NCBI GenBank assembly: GCA_964647785.1
Contig: CAZYJD010000004.1
Span: 1-64,000, forward strand
Source of the DNA: CAZYJD01 sp964647785
GTDB lineage: Bacteria; Bacteroidota; Bacteroidia; NS11-12g; UBA9320
DNA: 64,000 bases
Reading direction: 5' to 3'
Shown piece after piece: positions 15,834 to 25,118 of the stretch. Below the pieces are notes generated by a model, which saw only the letters and a list, made by a program, of their open reading frames with translations, did not search any database and was not told where the DNA came from. The position numbers were made by a program, and so were the translations under genes. Position 1 is the first letter of the stretch; every line of letters starts with the position of its first letter.

Positions 15834-17138
15834 TCATTTGTATCGCATCCAACGCAGCAATTCGCGGTAACTTGCCTTTTTGCCATACATCAAAATGCCT
15901 GTTCGATAGATGCGCGACGCCAGCCAGATAACGAAAATGAAGAAGGCGGTAAGAATGGCCATTGACAGAAAAACTTGCCACAGAGGTGGTTCAAAAGGAA
16001 TGCGCACCATCATGGCAATGGGGGAGGTGAGCGGAATGTAACTCAGCCAGGTAGAGAGGGTGCCGTTCGGATCTCGGATGATCACCGAAGTGCTGAGCAC
16101 AATGGCAAACACCAGGGGAATGGTAATCGGAAACATGAACTGCTGGGTATCGGTTTCCGAATCAACTGCGGCACCTACTGCCGCAAAAAGGGCACTATAG
16201 GTGAGATAGCCCCCAATGAAATAGAACAGGAAGCCGCCAATGATCAGCGGAAAGTTCAGGTCGAGTACGGGGGCAATCAGTTTTTCGATAGCTCCCTGAG
16301 CAACAGGATTCTCAGCTCCCATCCCCGGACCCGCTTCCATGCCCAGATTCAGATTCAGACTGAGCATGAGGATGGAAATCAGCACTCCACTCAATATCAC
16401 CCAAATCAGTATTTGCGTGAGGCCCACCATGGCGATTCCCAGTACTTTGCCCAGCATGAGCTGAAAGGGTTTAACCGTGCTCACAATCAGTTCCACAATG
16501 CGATTGGTTTTTTCTTCTATCACCCCGCGCATTACCTGCACCCCGTAAAGAAAGATGAAAATGTAAATGGCAAAACTCAGGGCCATACCCACCACGGTAT
16601 AGAGTTCAATGCTGGCATTCTCGGCATTCCCGCTCTCATCTATTCGGAGGGCGTTGATGCTCACCCGGCTCTTTAAACTGTCGATGCGCTCTTTTGAAAT
16701 GCCCATGCGCTCCATTTTCATTTCGCGGATGGCCAGTGCAAAGGCATCTTCCATCTGTTGCCGGTTTTGAAGACTCAGGTTGTTTTCTGATTCAAACTGA
16801 AAATCCGGAAGCGAACTGATATCATCAAATGCCGGAATAATCAGTTTCCCGAAATACTGCTCCTGATCCAGCAAGTTCAGATTGGAGGCCTCTTCATCAG
16901 ACAGGTATTCGAACATCAGCTTGCCTTTTTCTTGCACCTGATCTTTGAACAATCCGCTTTGATCAATTACAGCGATGGTTTTTCCGTCATCGCCCAATTC
17001 CTGATTAACACTGATGTAGATGATGGCACCGTAAAAGGCAGCAATCAGCACCGGACCCAATAAGGTCATGATGATGAATGATTTTTTCTTAACCCTGCTC
17101 AGGTATTCGCGTTTGGTAACTAGCCAGGTGTTATTCAT
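15834..17138 (-). CDS. ABC-2 type exporter permease (NatB-like)
   Basis: This 434-residue integral membrane protein has one N-terminal helix (about 20-42), a large extracytoplasmic domain (about 45-175) and five to six C-terminal helices (from about 180). That is the topology of ABC-2 permeases of the NatB/YhaP kind. The coupling helix region ALFAAVGAAVDSETDTQQ is characteristic. Homologues export sodium, drugs or other solutes, and the substrate cannot be inferred. The ATG at 17138 is preferred over an in-frame start at 17165. It overlaps the ATPase gene by 8 bases, so the two form an operon. Confidence 0.88.
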   Translation of the reverse strand: MNNTWLVTKREYLSRVKKKSFIIMTLLGPVLIAAFYGAIIYISVNQELGDDGKTIAVIDQSGLFKDQVQEKGKLMFEYLSDEEASNLNLLDQEQYFGKLIIPAFDDISSLPDFQFESENNLSLQNRQQMEDAFALAIREMKMERMGISKERIDSLKSRVSINALRIDESGNAENASIELYTVVGMALSFAIYIFIFLYGVQVMRGVIEEKTNRIVELIVSTVKPFQLMLGKVLGIAMVGLTQILIWVILSGVLISILMLSLNLNLGMEAGPGMGAENPVAQGAIEKLIAPVLDLNFPLIIGGFLFYFIGGYLTYSALFAAVGAAVDSETDTQQFMFPITIPLVFAIVLSTSVIIRDPNGTLSTWLSYIPLTSPIAMMVRIPFEPPLWQVFLSMAILTAFFIFVIWLASRIYRTGILMYGKKASYRELLRWMRYK

Positions 17139-18039
17139 GGGGGTGGTTTTGAACAAGTTGAACAAAAATATCTTGCATGGAAGGAATCAGCTCGCGGAAA
17201 GAGCGAACGAAATATTTATCGCCCAGTTTCTGCATCAATTGCATGGCATCTTGTTCGCTTCCCGGCTCAAAAATCAGTTTCATATAGCCATCTTCCATCT
17301 GATGCTGTTCCAGTGCATCGGGCGTTTGCACCGACTCGTCCATTCTGACAATGGCTTCGTATCGGTGGGTGCGGAATTGTTCTTTTACTTCAGAAAGGCT
17401 CCCTTCGAGCTTTTTCTCAGCCTTAACAATGATGCCAATGTTATCGCAAAGTTCTTCCACACTTTCCATGCGATGGGTGCTGAATACAACGGTGCGTCCT
17501 TCCTTTTTAAGTCTGAGTATCTCTTCTTTGATTTGCTGTGTGTTCACGGGGTCGAAACCACTGAAAGGCTCATCGAGTATGATCAGCTGAGGTTCGTGCA
17601 ACACAGTGATCACAAACTGAACCTTCTGCTGCATCCCTTTCGACAGTTCTTCAATTTTTTTGTTTTCCCAGCCCTGCATGCCAAATCGATCGATCCATTC
17701 AGCAGCGCGTTTGCGGGCATCCGCAGTGGTGAATCCGCGCAATTCGGCAAAGTAGATCATCTGCTCCAGCACCTTCATTTTCTTGTACAATCCTCGTTCT
17801 TCAGGAAGGTATCCAATGTTCTTCAGGTGTTTTGACCCCAATTCTTCACCGCCCAGGGTCATTTTGCCTTCATCGGCAGCGGTTATTTGGTTGATGATGC
17901 GGATCAGGGAGGTTTTACCTGCACCGTTCGGCCCCAATAAGCCAAAGATTTTCCCCTCGGGGATCTCAAAACTCACATTGTTCAGTGCGGTGTGACCCGC
18001 GTAATGTTTGCTAATGTGTTGTATGCTCAGGAAACTCAT
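17131..18039 (-). CDS. ABC transporter ATP-binding protein (partner of the exporter permease)
   Basis: The 302-residue protein powers the adjacent permease. The Walker A motif GPNGAGKTS lies at about residues 36-44. The signature is ELSKGMQQKVQ, the Walker B is LIILDEPFSG, and the switch His is in VFSTHRMES. The C-terminal 80 residues after the nucleotide-binding domain form an accessory domain common in NatA/YhaQ-like ATPases. The start is the ATG at 18039 that opens MSFLSIQHISKHY. It is the first gene of a two-gene unit transcribed divergently from the cyclophilin gene, with 84 bases between. Confidence 0.92.
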   Translation of the reverse strand: MSFLSIQHISKHYAGHTALNNVSFEIPEGKIFGLLGPNGAGKTSLIRIINQITAADEGKMTLGGEELGSKHLKNIGYLPEERGLYKKMKVLEQMIYFAELRGFTTADARKRAAEWIDRFGMQGWENKKIEELSKGMQQKVQFVITVLHEPQLIILDEPFSGFDPVNTQQIKEEILRLKKEGRTVVFSTHRMESVEELCDNIGIIVKAEKKLEGSLSEVKEQFRTHRYEAIVRMDESVQTPDALEQHQMEDGYMKLIFEPGSEQDAMQLMQKLGDKYFVRSFRELIPSMQDIFVQLVQNHPHE

Positions 18040-18110
18040 GGTGATCAAGATGAAGGTCAAACTTCGTTCACTCCTCGCAAAAGATTGCACATCATCGATG
18101 AACGAATCTT

Positions 18111-18118
18111 TATTTTTG
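18111..18118 (+). promoter_or_regulatory. Candidate -7 element of the cyclophilin gene
   Basis: TATTTTTG lies 5 nt before the ATG at 18124. A TTG at 18085-18087 is 23 nt further upstream, slightly more than the usual -33 spacing. Confidence 0.5.
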
Positions 18119-18123
18119 AACAA

Positions 18124-18750
18124 ATGAAATGGAAGTCTGGATTTTTGGTGCTGCTGGTTTTGTTCGGTTTTTGGTCGTGTGAAGATCGCGATGCGTGGCG
18201 GATGACGGAAGAAGAAGTGGTGGAGTTGAGCACTTCATACGGAACAATCTACATCTGGTTGTACAAGGAAACCCCTTTGCACCGGGAGAATTTTTTAAAA
18301 CTGGCCCATTCCGGTTTTTATGACAGCACCGAATTTCACCATGTTTTCCAATCGTATTACATGCAAGGGGGAGACCCCAATTCAAAAGACAGCATCCGCA
18401 GCAACGACGGAGAAGGTGGTCCTCCATGGGATTTGGACGAAGAGATTGATAGTTCCCGCTTTAGGCATGTGTACGGGGCCATTGGTGCATACCGGCTGGA
18501 TGATGCCGTGAATCCCAGGAGAAATTCGCACGGCTCGCAGTTTTACATCGTATGCGATCCTGCAGGAGCCCACTTCCTCGATGGCAAAAACACCGTATTT
18601 GGCAGGGTGCTGGGAAGCATGGCCATGGCCGATAGCATTAGGAAAACACCTTTAGTGGGAGAACAGCCCATCGAACGCATTCCTATGAAAATAAAGGTGG
18701 TACGCTGGAGAAGGCACTGGCTGGAAGATTATGCCGGAGTAACTTTTTAA
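18124..18750 (+). CDS. Cyclophilin-type peptidyl-prolyl isomerase, lipoprotein
   Basis: The 208-residue protein catalyses cis-trans isomerisation of Xaa-Pro bonds and should help fold envelope proteins. Its lipoprotein signal peptide ends FGFWSC (Cys19). The cyclophilin fold shows in ELSTSYGTIYIWLY, then HRENFLKLAHSGFYDST, FHHVFQSYYMQGGDP and GSQFYIVCDPAGAHFLDGKNTVFGRVL. The family arginine of the RV(I/V)...MIQGGD motif is replaced (HHVFQSYYMQGGD), so activity may be reduced. The start is the ATG at 18124; radC follows 7 bases after the stop, so the two genes are probably one operon. Confidence 0.88.
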   Translation: MKWKSGFLVLLVLFGFWSCEDRDAWRMTEEEVVELSTSYGTIYIWLYKETPLHRENFLKLAHSGFYDSTEFHHVFQSYYMQGGDPNSKDSIRSNDGEGGPPWDLDEEIDSSRFRHVYGAIGAYRLDDAVNPRRNSHGSQFYIVCDPAGAHFLDGKNTVFGRVLGSMAMADSIRKTPLVGEQPIERIPMKIKVVRWRRHWLEDYAGVTF

Positions 18751-18757
18751 TGATCCA

Positions 18758-19447
18758 ATGGAAGTGAGTTATAAATCCATACGAGAGTGGGCGGATGATG
18801 ATCGCCCCAGAGAGAAATTTCTCGCCAAAGGAAAAGAAAGTTTGAGCAATGCCGAATTGCTGGCCATCATGCTCGGTACAGGGCACAAACAGAAAAGTGC
18901 GGTTGACCTGGGCCGTGATGTTCTTCAATTGGCCAACAATGAACTCGATCGTTTGGCCGAGCTTGATGCAGCAGCCCTTTGCCGTTTGCCGGGCATGGGA
19001 AATGCCAAGGCCGTGACCGTGCTCGCTGCTATTGAATTGGGAAGAAGGTGCAAGCAGGGCAAAATTCAAAGGCGGGTGATCCAATCGGCACGCGATGCCT
19101 ATGAGTACCTCGCACCAATCATGGAAGACCTCTCATTTGAAGAGTTTAGAATTTTATTGCTCGACAATGGCAATGGCATCATACGCGATGTGAAAATCAG
19201 TGATGGAGGTTCCAGCGGCACCCTGACCGATCCGAGGAAAATATTCAGCCTTGCCCTGCAGGAAAATGCCAAGAGAATCATTCTTTGCCACAACCATCCT
19301 TCAGGGGCCCGCTATCCCAGTCAGGCCGATATCAATATCACCAAAAAACTCAGCGAGGGCGGGAAACTGCTGGAAATTGCCATACTCGATCACATCATCA
19401 TTGGTCGGGGAGGCTACTACAGCTTCGCCGATGAAGGAAAGCTTTAA
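18758..19447 (+). CDS. radC: RadC/JAMM domain protein
   Basis: The 229-residue protein has the full two-domain layout of RadC. A helix-hairpin-helix part (about 40-75, LCRLPGMGNAKAVTVLAAIELGRR) precedes a JAMM/MPN metal site. The zinc ligands lie in CHNHPSGARYPSQAD near residue 173. The name DNA repair protein is historical and the biochemical function is unsettled. The N-terminal IREWADDDRPREK segment is the usual start. It follows the cyclophilin gene closely. Its stop codon is shared with the stop of the convergent M1 peptidase gene in a TTAA tetranucleotide (19444-19447). Confidence 0.93.
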   Translation: MEVSYKSIREWADDDRPREKFLAKGKESLSNAELLAIMLGTGHKQKSAVDLGRDVLQLANNELDRLAELDAAALCRLPGMGNAKAVTVLAAIELGRRCKQGKIQRRVIQSARDAYEYLAPIMEDLSFEEFRILLLDNGNGIIRDVKISDGGSSGTLTDPRKIFSLALQENAKRIILCHNHPSGARYPSQADINITKKLSEGGKLLEIAILDHIIIGRGGYYSFADEGKL

Positions 19448-22431
19448 AACAACTTCAACTCCTTGTACAATTCGAAAGGATTGAGCCGGTTGAGATCCAA
19501 ACGGAATGTGATGCGCTCGCCAAAGGTGTCGATGCCATTGATCAATTGAATCCGCTCGATGCCTGCACTGCGCACCAAAGGAAAATAAACCTCCAGGCGT
19601 TCATCCCAAATGCTGATGAGAAAGCCCCCATTGAAGAAAAATGGCTCCTCGTAAAAGTTCTGCATATCGTTCCAGCTTGCGGCATCGGCATACAACTGAA
19701 GCGGAATCTTGCCGGGCAGGGTGCTGCGCAGATTGATGGACCACATCCACTGATCAGCATTGCCCGGATTGCCTCTAAATTTCGCAAAGTCTTCCATGTA
19801 CAACACCTGCCGGCCCCATAATCCATCGCGCATGCCCCTGCCGGGGGTGGAATGTTCAAATAAGTAATCGTAGGTGCCATTGTTCATTCCGGCCCTGAAC
19901 TGGTAAAGGCCATCTGCTGTTTGAACAGGCATCCATCCTGCAAAAAGGCGTGTTTGCAATCCCTTGTTCTTTTCCTTGTAGCTGAAGGTGTAGCGCATGT
20001 GTCCGCTCAGTTTTACAAAATCGTCGTTTTTTACTTTGCCAACCTCCATATTGATTCGGGCATCCCATGGGTTTTGCAGGCGACTGTTTTTCCAAATGTG
20101 CTCCAGATTGAAGATTTCAGCGCCAGCGCGAACCCCCGTAAATGCATCGCTCATATTGCTGATTTTAGCAAACTGAGTGTTGCGATAATTGAATACAGTG
20201 TGTTGGGTAAGGCTGCTTCTGATTCCGGCTCCGCGGTATCGCAAAATGAGCTGAGGGTGCAGCATGCTGTATTGCTGCCGGTCGTTGAACTGCCGGAATG
20301 CAAAAGATGAAGCATTCAGGTGTATTTCGGCGCGTTTGATGCCTGAACGCCTGAAAGCTTGATACCAGCTCAGTTTGCCATAGCCATTCAGGTTTTGGGT
20401 ATGAAAGCTGTAAAGGGGCATGAGACGGTATTGCCAGCGCTGCTGAGGTACACCGCGGTTGTGAAGCAATAGACCGGCCATATTTCGATTCGTAGCGTTC
20501 CAAGCGTAAATGGGCAACCAGTAAATTTGCGTGCGTTCATTCCGTTTGAGGAATACCAATGGGGTCAATTTCAGGGGCTCCACTTTTTTCAGCAGGCCTT
20601 TGGTTTTGATTTGATTGTTAGACAGGCGGTAATCGAGCCATTTATGCTGGTCGTTCAACTCAATCCGTAATTTTTTATTGGGCAGGCTGCTCAGCAAACT
20701 GATGTTTTGTTCTTTTTCACCTGAGCTTTCAAACCATTGGCGAAGCAGCAATTTTTTTCCGTCGTAAATGCTCAAGCTGAATGGAGCTTCTGAGGCCGTG
20801 CGGTTTCCTATTTTCAGTTGAATGTTCGCGCTGCTGTCATCTGTTCGCTGTAAATCCAATTCTTTAATGGAGTAATCATAGGCTTCATAGGTGGCAATCC
20901 ACTCCTTGAAAAACCAGGAGAGATCTTTCCCGCTTCGGGTTTCAAATGCTTTTTGCATATCGCCCGGCAGGGGGTGTTTAAAGCGCCATTGCCTGAAATA
21001 ATGCTGCATGCACTGACGAAACACATCTTCTCCAAGGTAATCCTGCAGAATTTCGAACAGCCATGCTCCTTTGCCATAAATGTACGTGCCGTAGTGGTTC
21101 CAGCTGAACTCCTCGGAAGGATCGCCTATGGCCTGTCCTTCGAGAAGCACATCTTTGTCAGCTGCCATGATTTTCGTGGCCAGGGCCGTTAAACCATCGC
21201 CGGATCCTCCTTCGCGCATTTGGTTCAGACATTGATTTTCTACAAAACTGTTGATGCTTTCATCCATCCATGCGTAGCGGCGTTCATTCGTGCCGAGCAT
21301 TCCCTGAAACCAATTGTGCCCCACCTCATGAACAATAACCTCATCATTCATCACATCACAGACGGTGATCATGGGGTACTCCATTCCCCCACCCGCTTTC
21401 AGTGCCCCTTTCACAACAGTGCAATGGGGATAGGGGTATTTGCCCACTTCCCGGCTGTAGTATTGCAGGGCCGAGGCGATGCTTTCGGTGAAGTTGATTT
21501 TCCTCGGTTCATCACAACCGAACACCCAGGTTTCAATGCTGTCGCCATCCGCATCATAGGTAACATCGCGTACCAGGTTGTAATTGCATGAAGCAAACCA
21601 GGCAAAGTCGTGCACATTTTCCTGTTCAAAAACCACCGTTTTGTATTTTTTGGAAGGTGGAATCAGTTCATCAGGCTTCTGAAGGGGATGTTGCATTCGA
21701 TCTTGGCGGTATGCCATTTCTTCAGCACTCAACAATTTGCCGGTAGCCGCAACCAGCATGTTCTCAGGCAACTCCAGTTCTACGCGGTAGTGGCCAAAGT
21801 CGGCATAGAATTCTCCCTGATCAAGATAAGGCATGGCGTGCCAGCCGTTGGTATCATAAACCGCGGCTTTTGGGAACCACTGGGTCATTTGCCAGGTACC
21901 TTTGCCATAACCCATACGCGAGAAAACATCGGGCACCCTTAGCCTGAATGAAGTTATTAAACGCAGTTTTTCTCCCGGCAGGAGGGGGCCGGCCAGGCTG
22001 AGTTCAGTGATTTCGCCTTCCTCCAGCTCCACCACTGAGGTGATCCAGTTCTTATTCATTTCCCAATTGGTGCTGTCGAGATAACCTCTTTGCTCTTTGG
22101 TCGCATATTGAAATTCGGTTTTACCGTTTTCTAAAATTTGCTTTGCAAAGGCGGTTTTGGTGCTTCGGTATGCATTGGGCCATTGATGGATGTACAGCTT
22201 GTAAAGGGTGTCGGGCGAGTGGTTGATGTATTCCATTTGGAGTTGCGCCCTGAGCATCCTTTCTGATGGAAACAGCTTTGCTTTGATGTGATAATTCACT
22301 TCCTGTTGCCAGCTTGCCTGACGGATGGATTGTGCCAGTACAGGCTGAAAACATAGCATGCAGAAAGCCAGACAAATAAGGTACCTTTGCAAAAGGTAGC
22401 TGGATAACTTGTGGGAAAACCGATTGTTCAT
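19444..22431 (-). CDS. Secreted M1 aminopeptidase with long C-terminal extension
   Basis: The 995-residue exported protein starts at the ATG at 22431; a TTG at 22443 is in frame but weaker. A signal peptide ends QPVLAQ at about residue 34. The M1 catalytic region has GGMEYPM in place of GAMEN, then HEVGHNWF (zinc ligands, from about residue 368) and the third ligand in WMDESINSF. This GGMEY form is typical for a Bacteroidota M1 subgroup. After about residue 560 come roughly 420 residues rich in alternating aromatic strands (PLYSFHTQNLNGYGKLSWYQ), as in an outer-membrane barrel. The barrel would hold the peptidase on the outer membrane, which is inference. No T9SS tail is present. Confidence 0.85.
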   Translation of the reverse strand: MNNRFSHKLSSYLLQRYLICLAFCMLCFQPVLAQSIRQASWQQEVNYHIKAKLFPSERMLRAQLQMEYINHSPDTLYKLYIHQWPNAYRSTKTAFAKQILENGKTEFQYATKEQRGYLDSTNWEMNKNWITSVVELEEGEITELSLAGPLLPGEKLRLITSFRLRVPDVFSRMGYGKGTWQMTQWFPKAAVYDTNGWHAMPYLDQGEFYADFGHYRVELELPENMLVAATGKLLSAEEMAYRQDRMQHPLQKPDELIPPSKKYKTVVFEQENVHDFAWFASCNYNLVRDVTYDADGDSIETWVFGCDEPRKINFTESIASALQYYSREVGKYPYPHCTVVKGALKAGGGMEYPMITVCDVMNDEVIVHEVGHNWFQGMLGTNERRYAWMDESINSFVENQCLNQMREGGSGDGLTALATKIMAADKDVLLEGQAIGDPSEEFSWNHYGTYIYGKGAWLFEILQDYLGEDVFRQCMQHYFRQWRFKHPLPGDMQKAFETRSGKDLSWFFKEWIATYEAYDYSIKELDLQRTDDSSANIQLKIGNRTASEAPFSLSIYDGKKLLLRQWFESSGEKEQNISLLSSLPNKKLRIELNDQHKWLDYRLSNNQIKTKGLLKKVEPLKLTPLVFLKRNERTQIYWLPIYAWNATNRNMAGLLLHNRGVPQQRWQYRLMPLYSFHTQNLNGYGKLSWYQAFRRSGIKRAEIHLNASSFAFRQFNDRQQYSMLHPQLILRYRGAGIRSSLTQHTVFNYRNTQFAKISNMSDAFTGVRAGAEIFNLEHIWKNSRLQNPWDARINMEVGKVKNDDFVKLSGHMRYTFSYKEKNKGLQTRLFAGWMPVQTADGLYQFRAGMNNGTYDYLFEHSTPGRGMRDGLWGRQVLYMEDFAKFRGNPGNADQWMWSINLRSTLPGKIPLQLYADAASWNDMQNFYEEPFFFNGGFLISIWDERLEVYFPLVRSAGIERIQLINGIDTFGERITFRLDLNRLNPFELYKELKLF

Positions 22432-22468
22432 ATTGATCTTCAATAATAATGGAATGAAAGGGGATTCT

Positions 22469-22476
22469 TAAGTTTG
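22469..22476 (+). promoter_or_regulatory. Candidate -7 element of the TPR gene
   Basis: TAAGTTTG matches TAnnTTTG and ends 19 nt before the ATG at 22496. Confidence 0.5.
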
Positions 22477-22495
22477 AGAAGCATAACATCTGCGA

Positions 22496-23917
22496 ATGGA
22501 AGAAGAAGATTTTTTGGACAATGATATGAGTGCTTCTGCCCGGCGTTTTGAAGAGATGTTCGAGGCCGGTGGGGAGATTTATATGGACTCGGAAGAGCTC
22601 GAAGATCTGTCGGAGTATTACATGAACCGCAGGGATTTTCGGATGGCCTTGCGCGTGATACAATCGGGCATTGATAAATTTCCCTTTGAAAGCGTGTTCA
22701 AGTTGCTGAAGGCAGAAGTGCTGTTTACTACAGCCAATTTCAGGCCTGCACTGGAGATTCTGGATGACATACTCCTGTATGAACCCCTGAATACCGAGGC
22801 GCTTCAAATCAAGGCAGATGTGTTGATGTCTCTGGGCTACTATAGCGAGGCCAAAGCCTGCTTGCAGACTTGTTTGCCTTTTGCAGAAGATACCGCTGCC
22901 GTCAAAGCATCCCTTTATCGCTGCCTGTTGCTTTCAGAACAGGAGGACGAAAATGAATCGCTGAATTTCGCCAAGCAAATTTTTGACACCGATGCCAGGG
23001 AGCATGAATTGATCTTCAATGAATTTACTTTTTTGTTCAGCAATCCTGAGTTGGAAGGTAAATCCATGGTGTTTTATGAGTGGTACACCAATGAATACCC
23101 AGAGAAGGCTGCCGGCTGGATGGGTTTGGCAAGGGCTGCTTCCAATATGGGCGACCACCTGAAGTGCATCACAGCCTGCGATTATGCCACCGTGCTCGAC
23201 CGTGAAGAGAGCGCGGCTTACTTTCTGCGCGCGCAATCTTGCATCGAGCTCAATAATTTCGAACAGGCCATAGAAGATTTGCTGGCGGTGATTGAGCGCG
23301 ATGGCGAAGATGACTTTTTGTATTGCCGCCTGGCAGCCTGTTATCTCGAACAGGAAGAATTGGCTGAGGCGCGTAAGGCCTACCGCAAAGCCCTAAAGAT
23401 TGATGCTGAATCACATGAGGCATGGTATGGTCTTTCGATCTGTTACAAACAGGAAGACAAATTTAAAGAAGCCCTGCATTACATCAACAAGGCCATTAGC
23501 CTAGAGCCCGACATGCCCGATTACCAGATGGATAAGGCAGAAATACTCATTGGCATGGGCCAATTTGAAGATGCATTGGAGATCTATCAATTGCTCACGG
23601 AAGAATCGCCGGCTGATGAAGAGGTGTGGCTGAACATGGCAACGGTTTATGCCGAAACCGATCACTATGCCGAAGCCCTCGGCTGCCTTTATGAGGCACT
23701 GGAATATTGCCCCGAAACAGCGGCCATTTGCTACCGTTTGGCATCCTACCATTTCATCATGGGCGATAGCCTCGAAGGCATTGAGTACTTGGAGAAAGCA
23801 CTGGGACAAAAGTTTGACGATCACTTTCTGCTATTTTTGCACGCGCCGGAGCTCCAAAACGTTGGAACCATCTGGGAAATCATAGATGTATACAGAAACG
23901 AGAACAGCCAAACATGA
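22496..23917 (+). CDS. TPR-repeat protein
   Basis: The 473-residue acidic protein has no signal peptide. It is built from about ten tetratricopeptide repeats, for example AEARKAYRKALKIDAESHEAW, EALHYINKAISLEPDMPDY and DALEIYQLLTEESP. The repeats should form a superhelical scaffold for protein-protein contacts in the cytoplasm. The last codons overlap the start of the downstream gene as ATGA (23914-23917), so both proteins are probably made together. No enzymatic domain is present and no partner can be named from sequence. Confidence 0.85.
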   Translation: MEEEDFLDNDMSASARRFEEMFEAGGEIYMDSEELEDLSEYYMNRRDFRMALRVIQSGIDKFPFESVFKLLKAEVLFTTANFRPALEILDDILLYEPLNTEALQIKADVLMSLGYYSEAKACLQTCLPFAEDTAAVKASLYRCLLLSEQEDENESLNFAKQIFDTDAREHELIFNEFTFLFSNPELEGKSMVFYEWYTNEYPEKAAGWMGLARAASNMGDHLKCITACDYATVLDREESAAYFLRAQSCIELNNFEQAIEDLLAVIERDGEDDFLYCRLAACYLEQEELAEARKAYRKALKIDAESHEAWYGLSICYKQEDKFKEALHYINKAISLEPDMPDYQMDKAEILIGMGQFEDALEIYQLLTEESPADEEVWLNMATVYAETDHYAEALGCLYEALEYCPETAAICYRLASYHFIMGDSLEGIEYLEKALGQKFDDHFLLFLHAPELQNVGTIWEIIDVYRNENSQT

Positions 23918-24669
23918 ATTTTGAACTGAGCAATCTTCCCGAAAGAACTTCCAAGCCACGCAACAGTGGCATCACCATGGTCATGGACAAGGGCTTGAGC
24001 CTGAGAGAAGTGGAAGACTTTCTTTCCGTAAGCGCAGACTATACCGATATTGTAAAACTGGGATTCGGCACCTCTTTTGTCACCCCAAAACTCGAGGAAA
24101 AATTAAGCCTTTACCGCTCTGCAGGTATTCCTGTTTATTTTGGAGGAACCCTCTTTGAAGCTTTTATCATCAGAAATCAATTTGAAGATTATCTGCGTTT
24201 GCTCGATCGATATTCTCTAACCCATGCAGAAGTTTCTGATGGCTCCATTGAGATTCATGAGGATGAAAAATGCGAGTACATTCGACGCCTTGCCCAGCAA
24301 GTAACGGTGTTGTCGGAAGTGGGCTCGAAGGATGCAGAAAAAATCATCCCGCCTTATAAGTGGATTGCCATGATGGAGGCTGAAATACAAGCAGGTGTAT
24401 GGAAGGTGATTGCCGAAGCCAGAGAGAGTGGCACTGTAGGTATTTTCCGCGGCACCGGCGAGGTGCGTTCGGGATTGGTGGAGGAAATTCTCACCCGCAT
24501 ACCTCAGGAAACCATTTTATGGGAAGCCCCTCAAAAAAGTCAGCAGGTTTGGTTCATTAAATTGTACGGCACCAATGTGAACCTCGGTAACATTGCCCCC
24601 AGAGAGGTGATTCCACTGGAAACACTTCGTGTGGGCCTCCGCGGAGACAGTTTCCATTTCTTTCTCTGA
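23914..24669 (+). CDS. Phosphosulfolactate synthase (ComA) family protein
   Basis: The 251-residue protein belongs to the ComA family of TIM-barrel enzymes that add sulfite to phosphoenolpyruvate to give phosphosulfolactate. Family blocks are KPRNSGITMVMDKGLS at the N-terminus, DIVKLGFGTSF, YFGGTLFEAFII, HAEVSDGSIEI and SEVGSKD. In archaea this begins coenzyme M synthesis and in Bacillus it leads to sulfolactate. Bacteroidota have homologues whose product is not settled; a route to sulfonates is possible. No other pathway gene is next to it, only the coupled TPR gene. Confidence 0.85.
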   Translation: MNFELSNLPERTSKPRNSGITMVMDKGLSLREVEDFLSVSADYTDIVKLGFGTSFVTPKLEEKLSLYRSAGIPVYFGGTLFEAFIIRNQFEDYLRLLDRYSLTHAEVSDGSIEIHEDEKCEYIRRLAQQVTVLSEVGSKDAEKIIPPYKWIAMMEAEIQAGVWKVIAEARESGTVGIFRGTGEVRSGLVEEILTRIPQETILWEAPQKSQQVWFIKLYGTNVNLGNIAPREVIPLETLRVGLRGDSFHFFL

Positions 24670-25092
24670 TCAGGTTTTTAGCCTGCGAACGATATTTAAT
24701 TCAAGGGGGATGGTTTCGTCGCTCTGCTCTCTTTTTGAAACCAAGTAGTAAATGATGTAGGTTTGGTTGTTGGTCACATCAAACTCGTACATGAAACTAT
24801 CGTCAGAACTTTCGGTATGGTATTCAACCACTGGCTTCATCTGCAGGTCCAAAATTCTTAGGTCAATTTTGGCTCCTTTCAAGCCATGGTTCAGGTTGAT
24901 CACGTAATCATAGCCTTTTTCAATGGGGAACTCAAACTGATACAGTTGTCCGTCAAGAGCCGCGAGCTTTTGATTTTTTACATACGTCCACTGCACATTT
25001 GGATTGATTTCTTTGATCTGTGCATTCACCCCCAAGGGCAAAAACAGAACAAGGGCCACGAAAATCCTAAAAAAGTTTACTTGCATAGTCAT
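24670..25092 (-). CDS. Small secreted hypothetical protein
   Basis: The 140-residue protein has a signal peptide (MQVNFFRIFVALVLFLPLGVNAQ). The mature part is beta-rich (YQFEFPIEKGYDYVINLNHG, then YEFDVTNNQTYIIYYLVSKRE) and looks like a small Ig- or jelly-roll-like domain. I do not recognise a family. The ATG at 25092 and a second ATG at 25086 are both possible starts. It lies 26 bases downstream of the tryptophan dioxygenase gene on the same strand and its stop abuts the convergent ComA-family gene. Confidence 0.65.
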   Translation of the reverse strand: MTMQVNFFRIFVALVLFLPLGVNAQIKEINPNVQWTYVKNQKLAALDGQLYQFEFPIEKGYDYVINLNHGLKGAKIDLRILDLQMKPVVEYHTESSDDSFMYEFDVTNNQTYIIYYLVSKREQSDETIPLELNIVRRLKT

Positions 25093-25118
25093 AGAACGTT
25101 TCAGTTGCAGTCTTGTTG

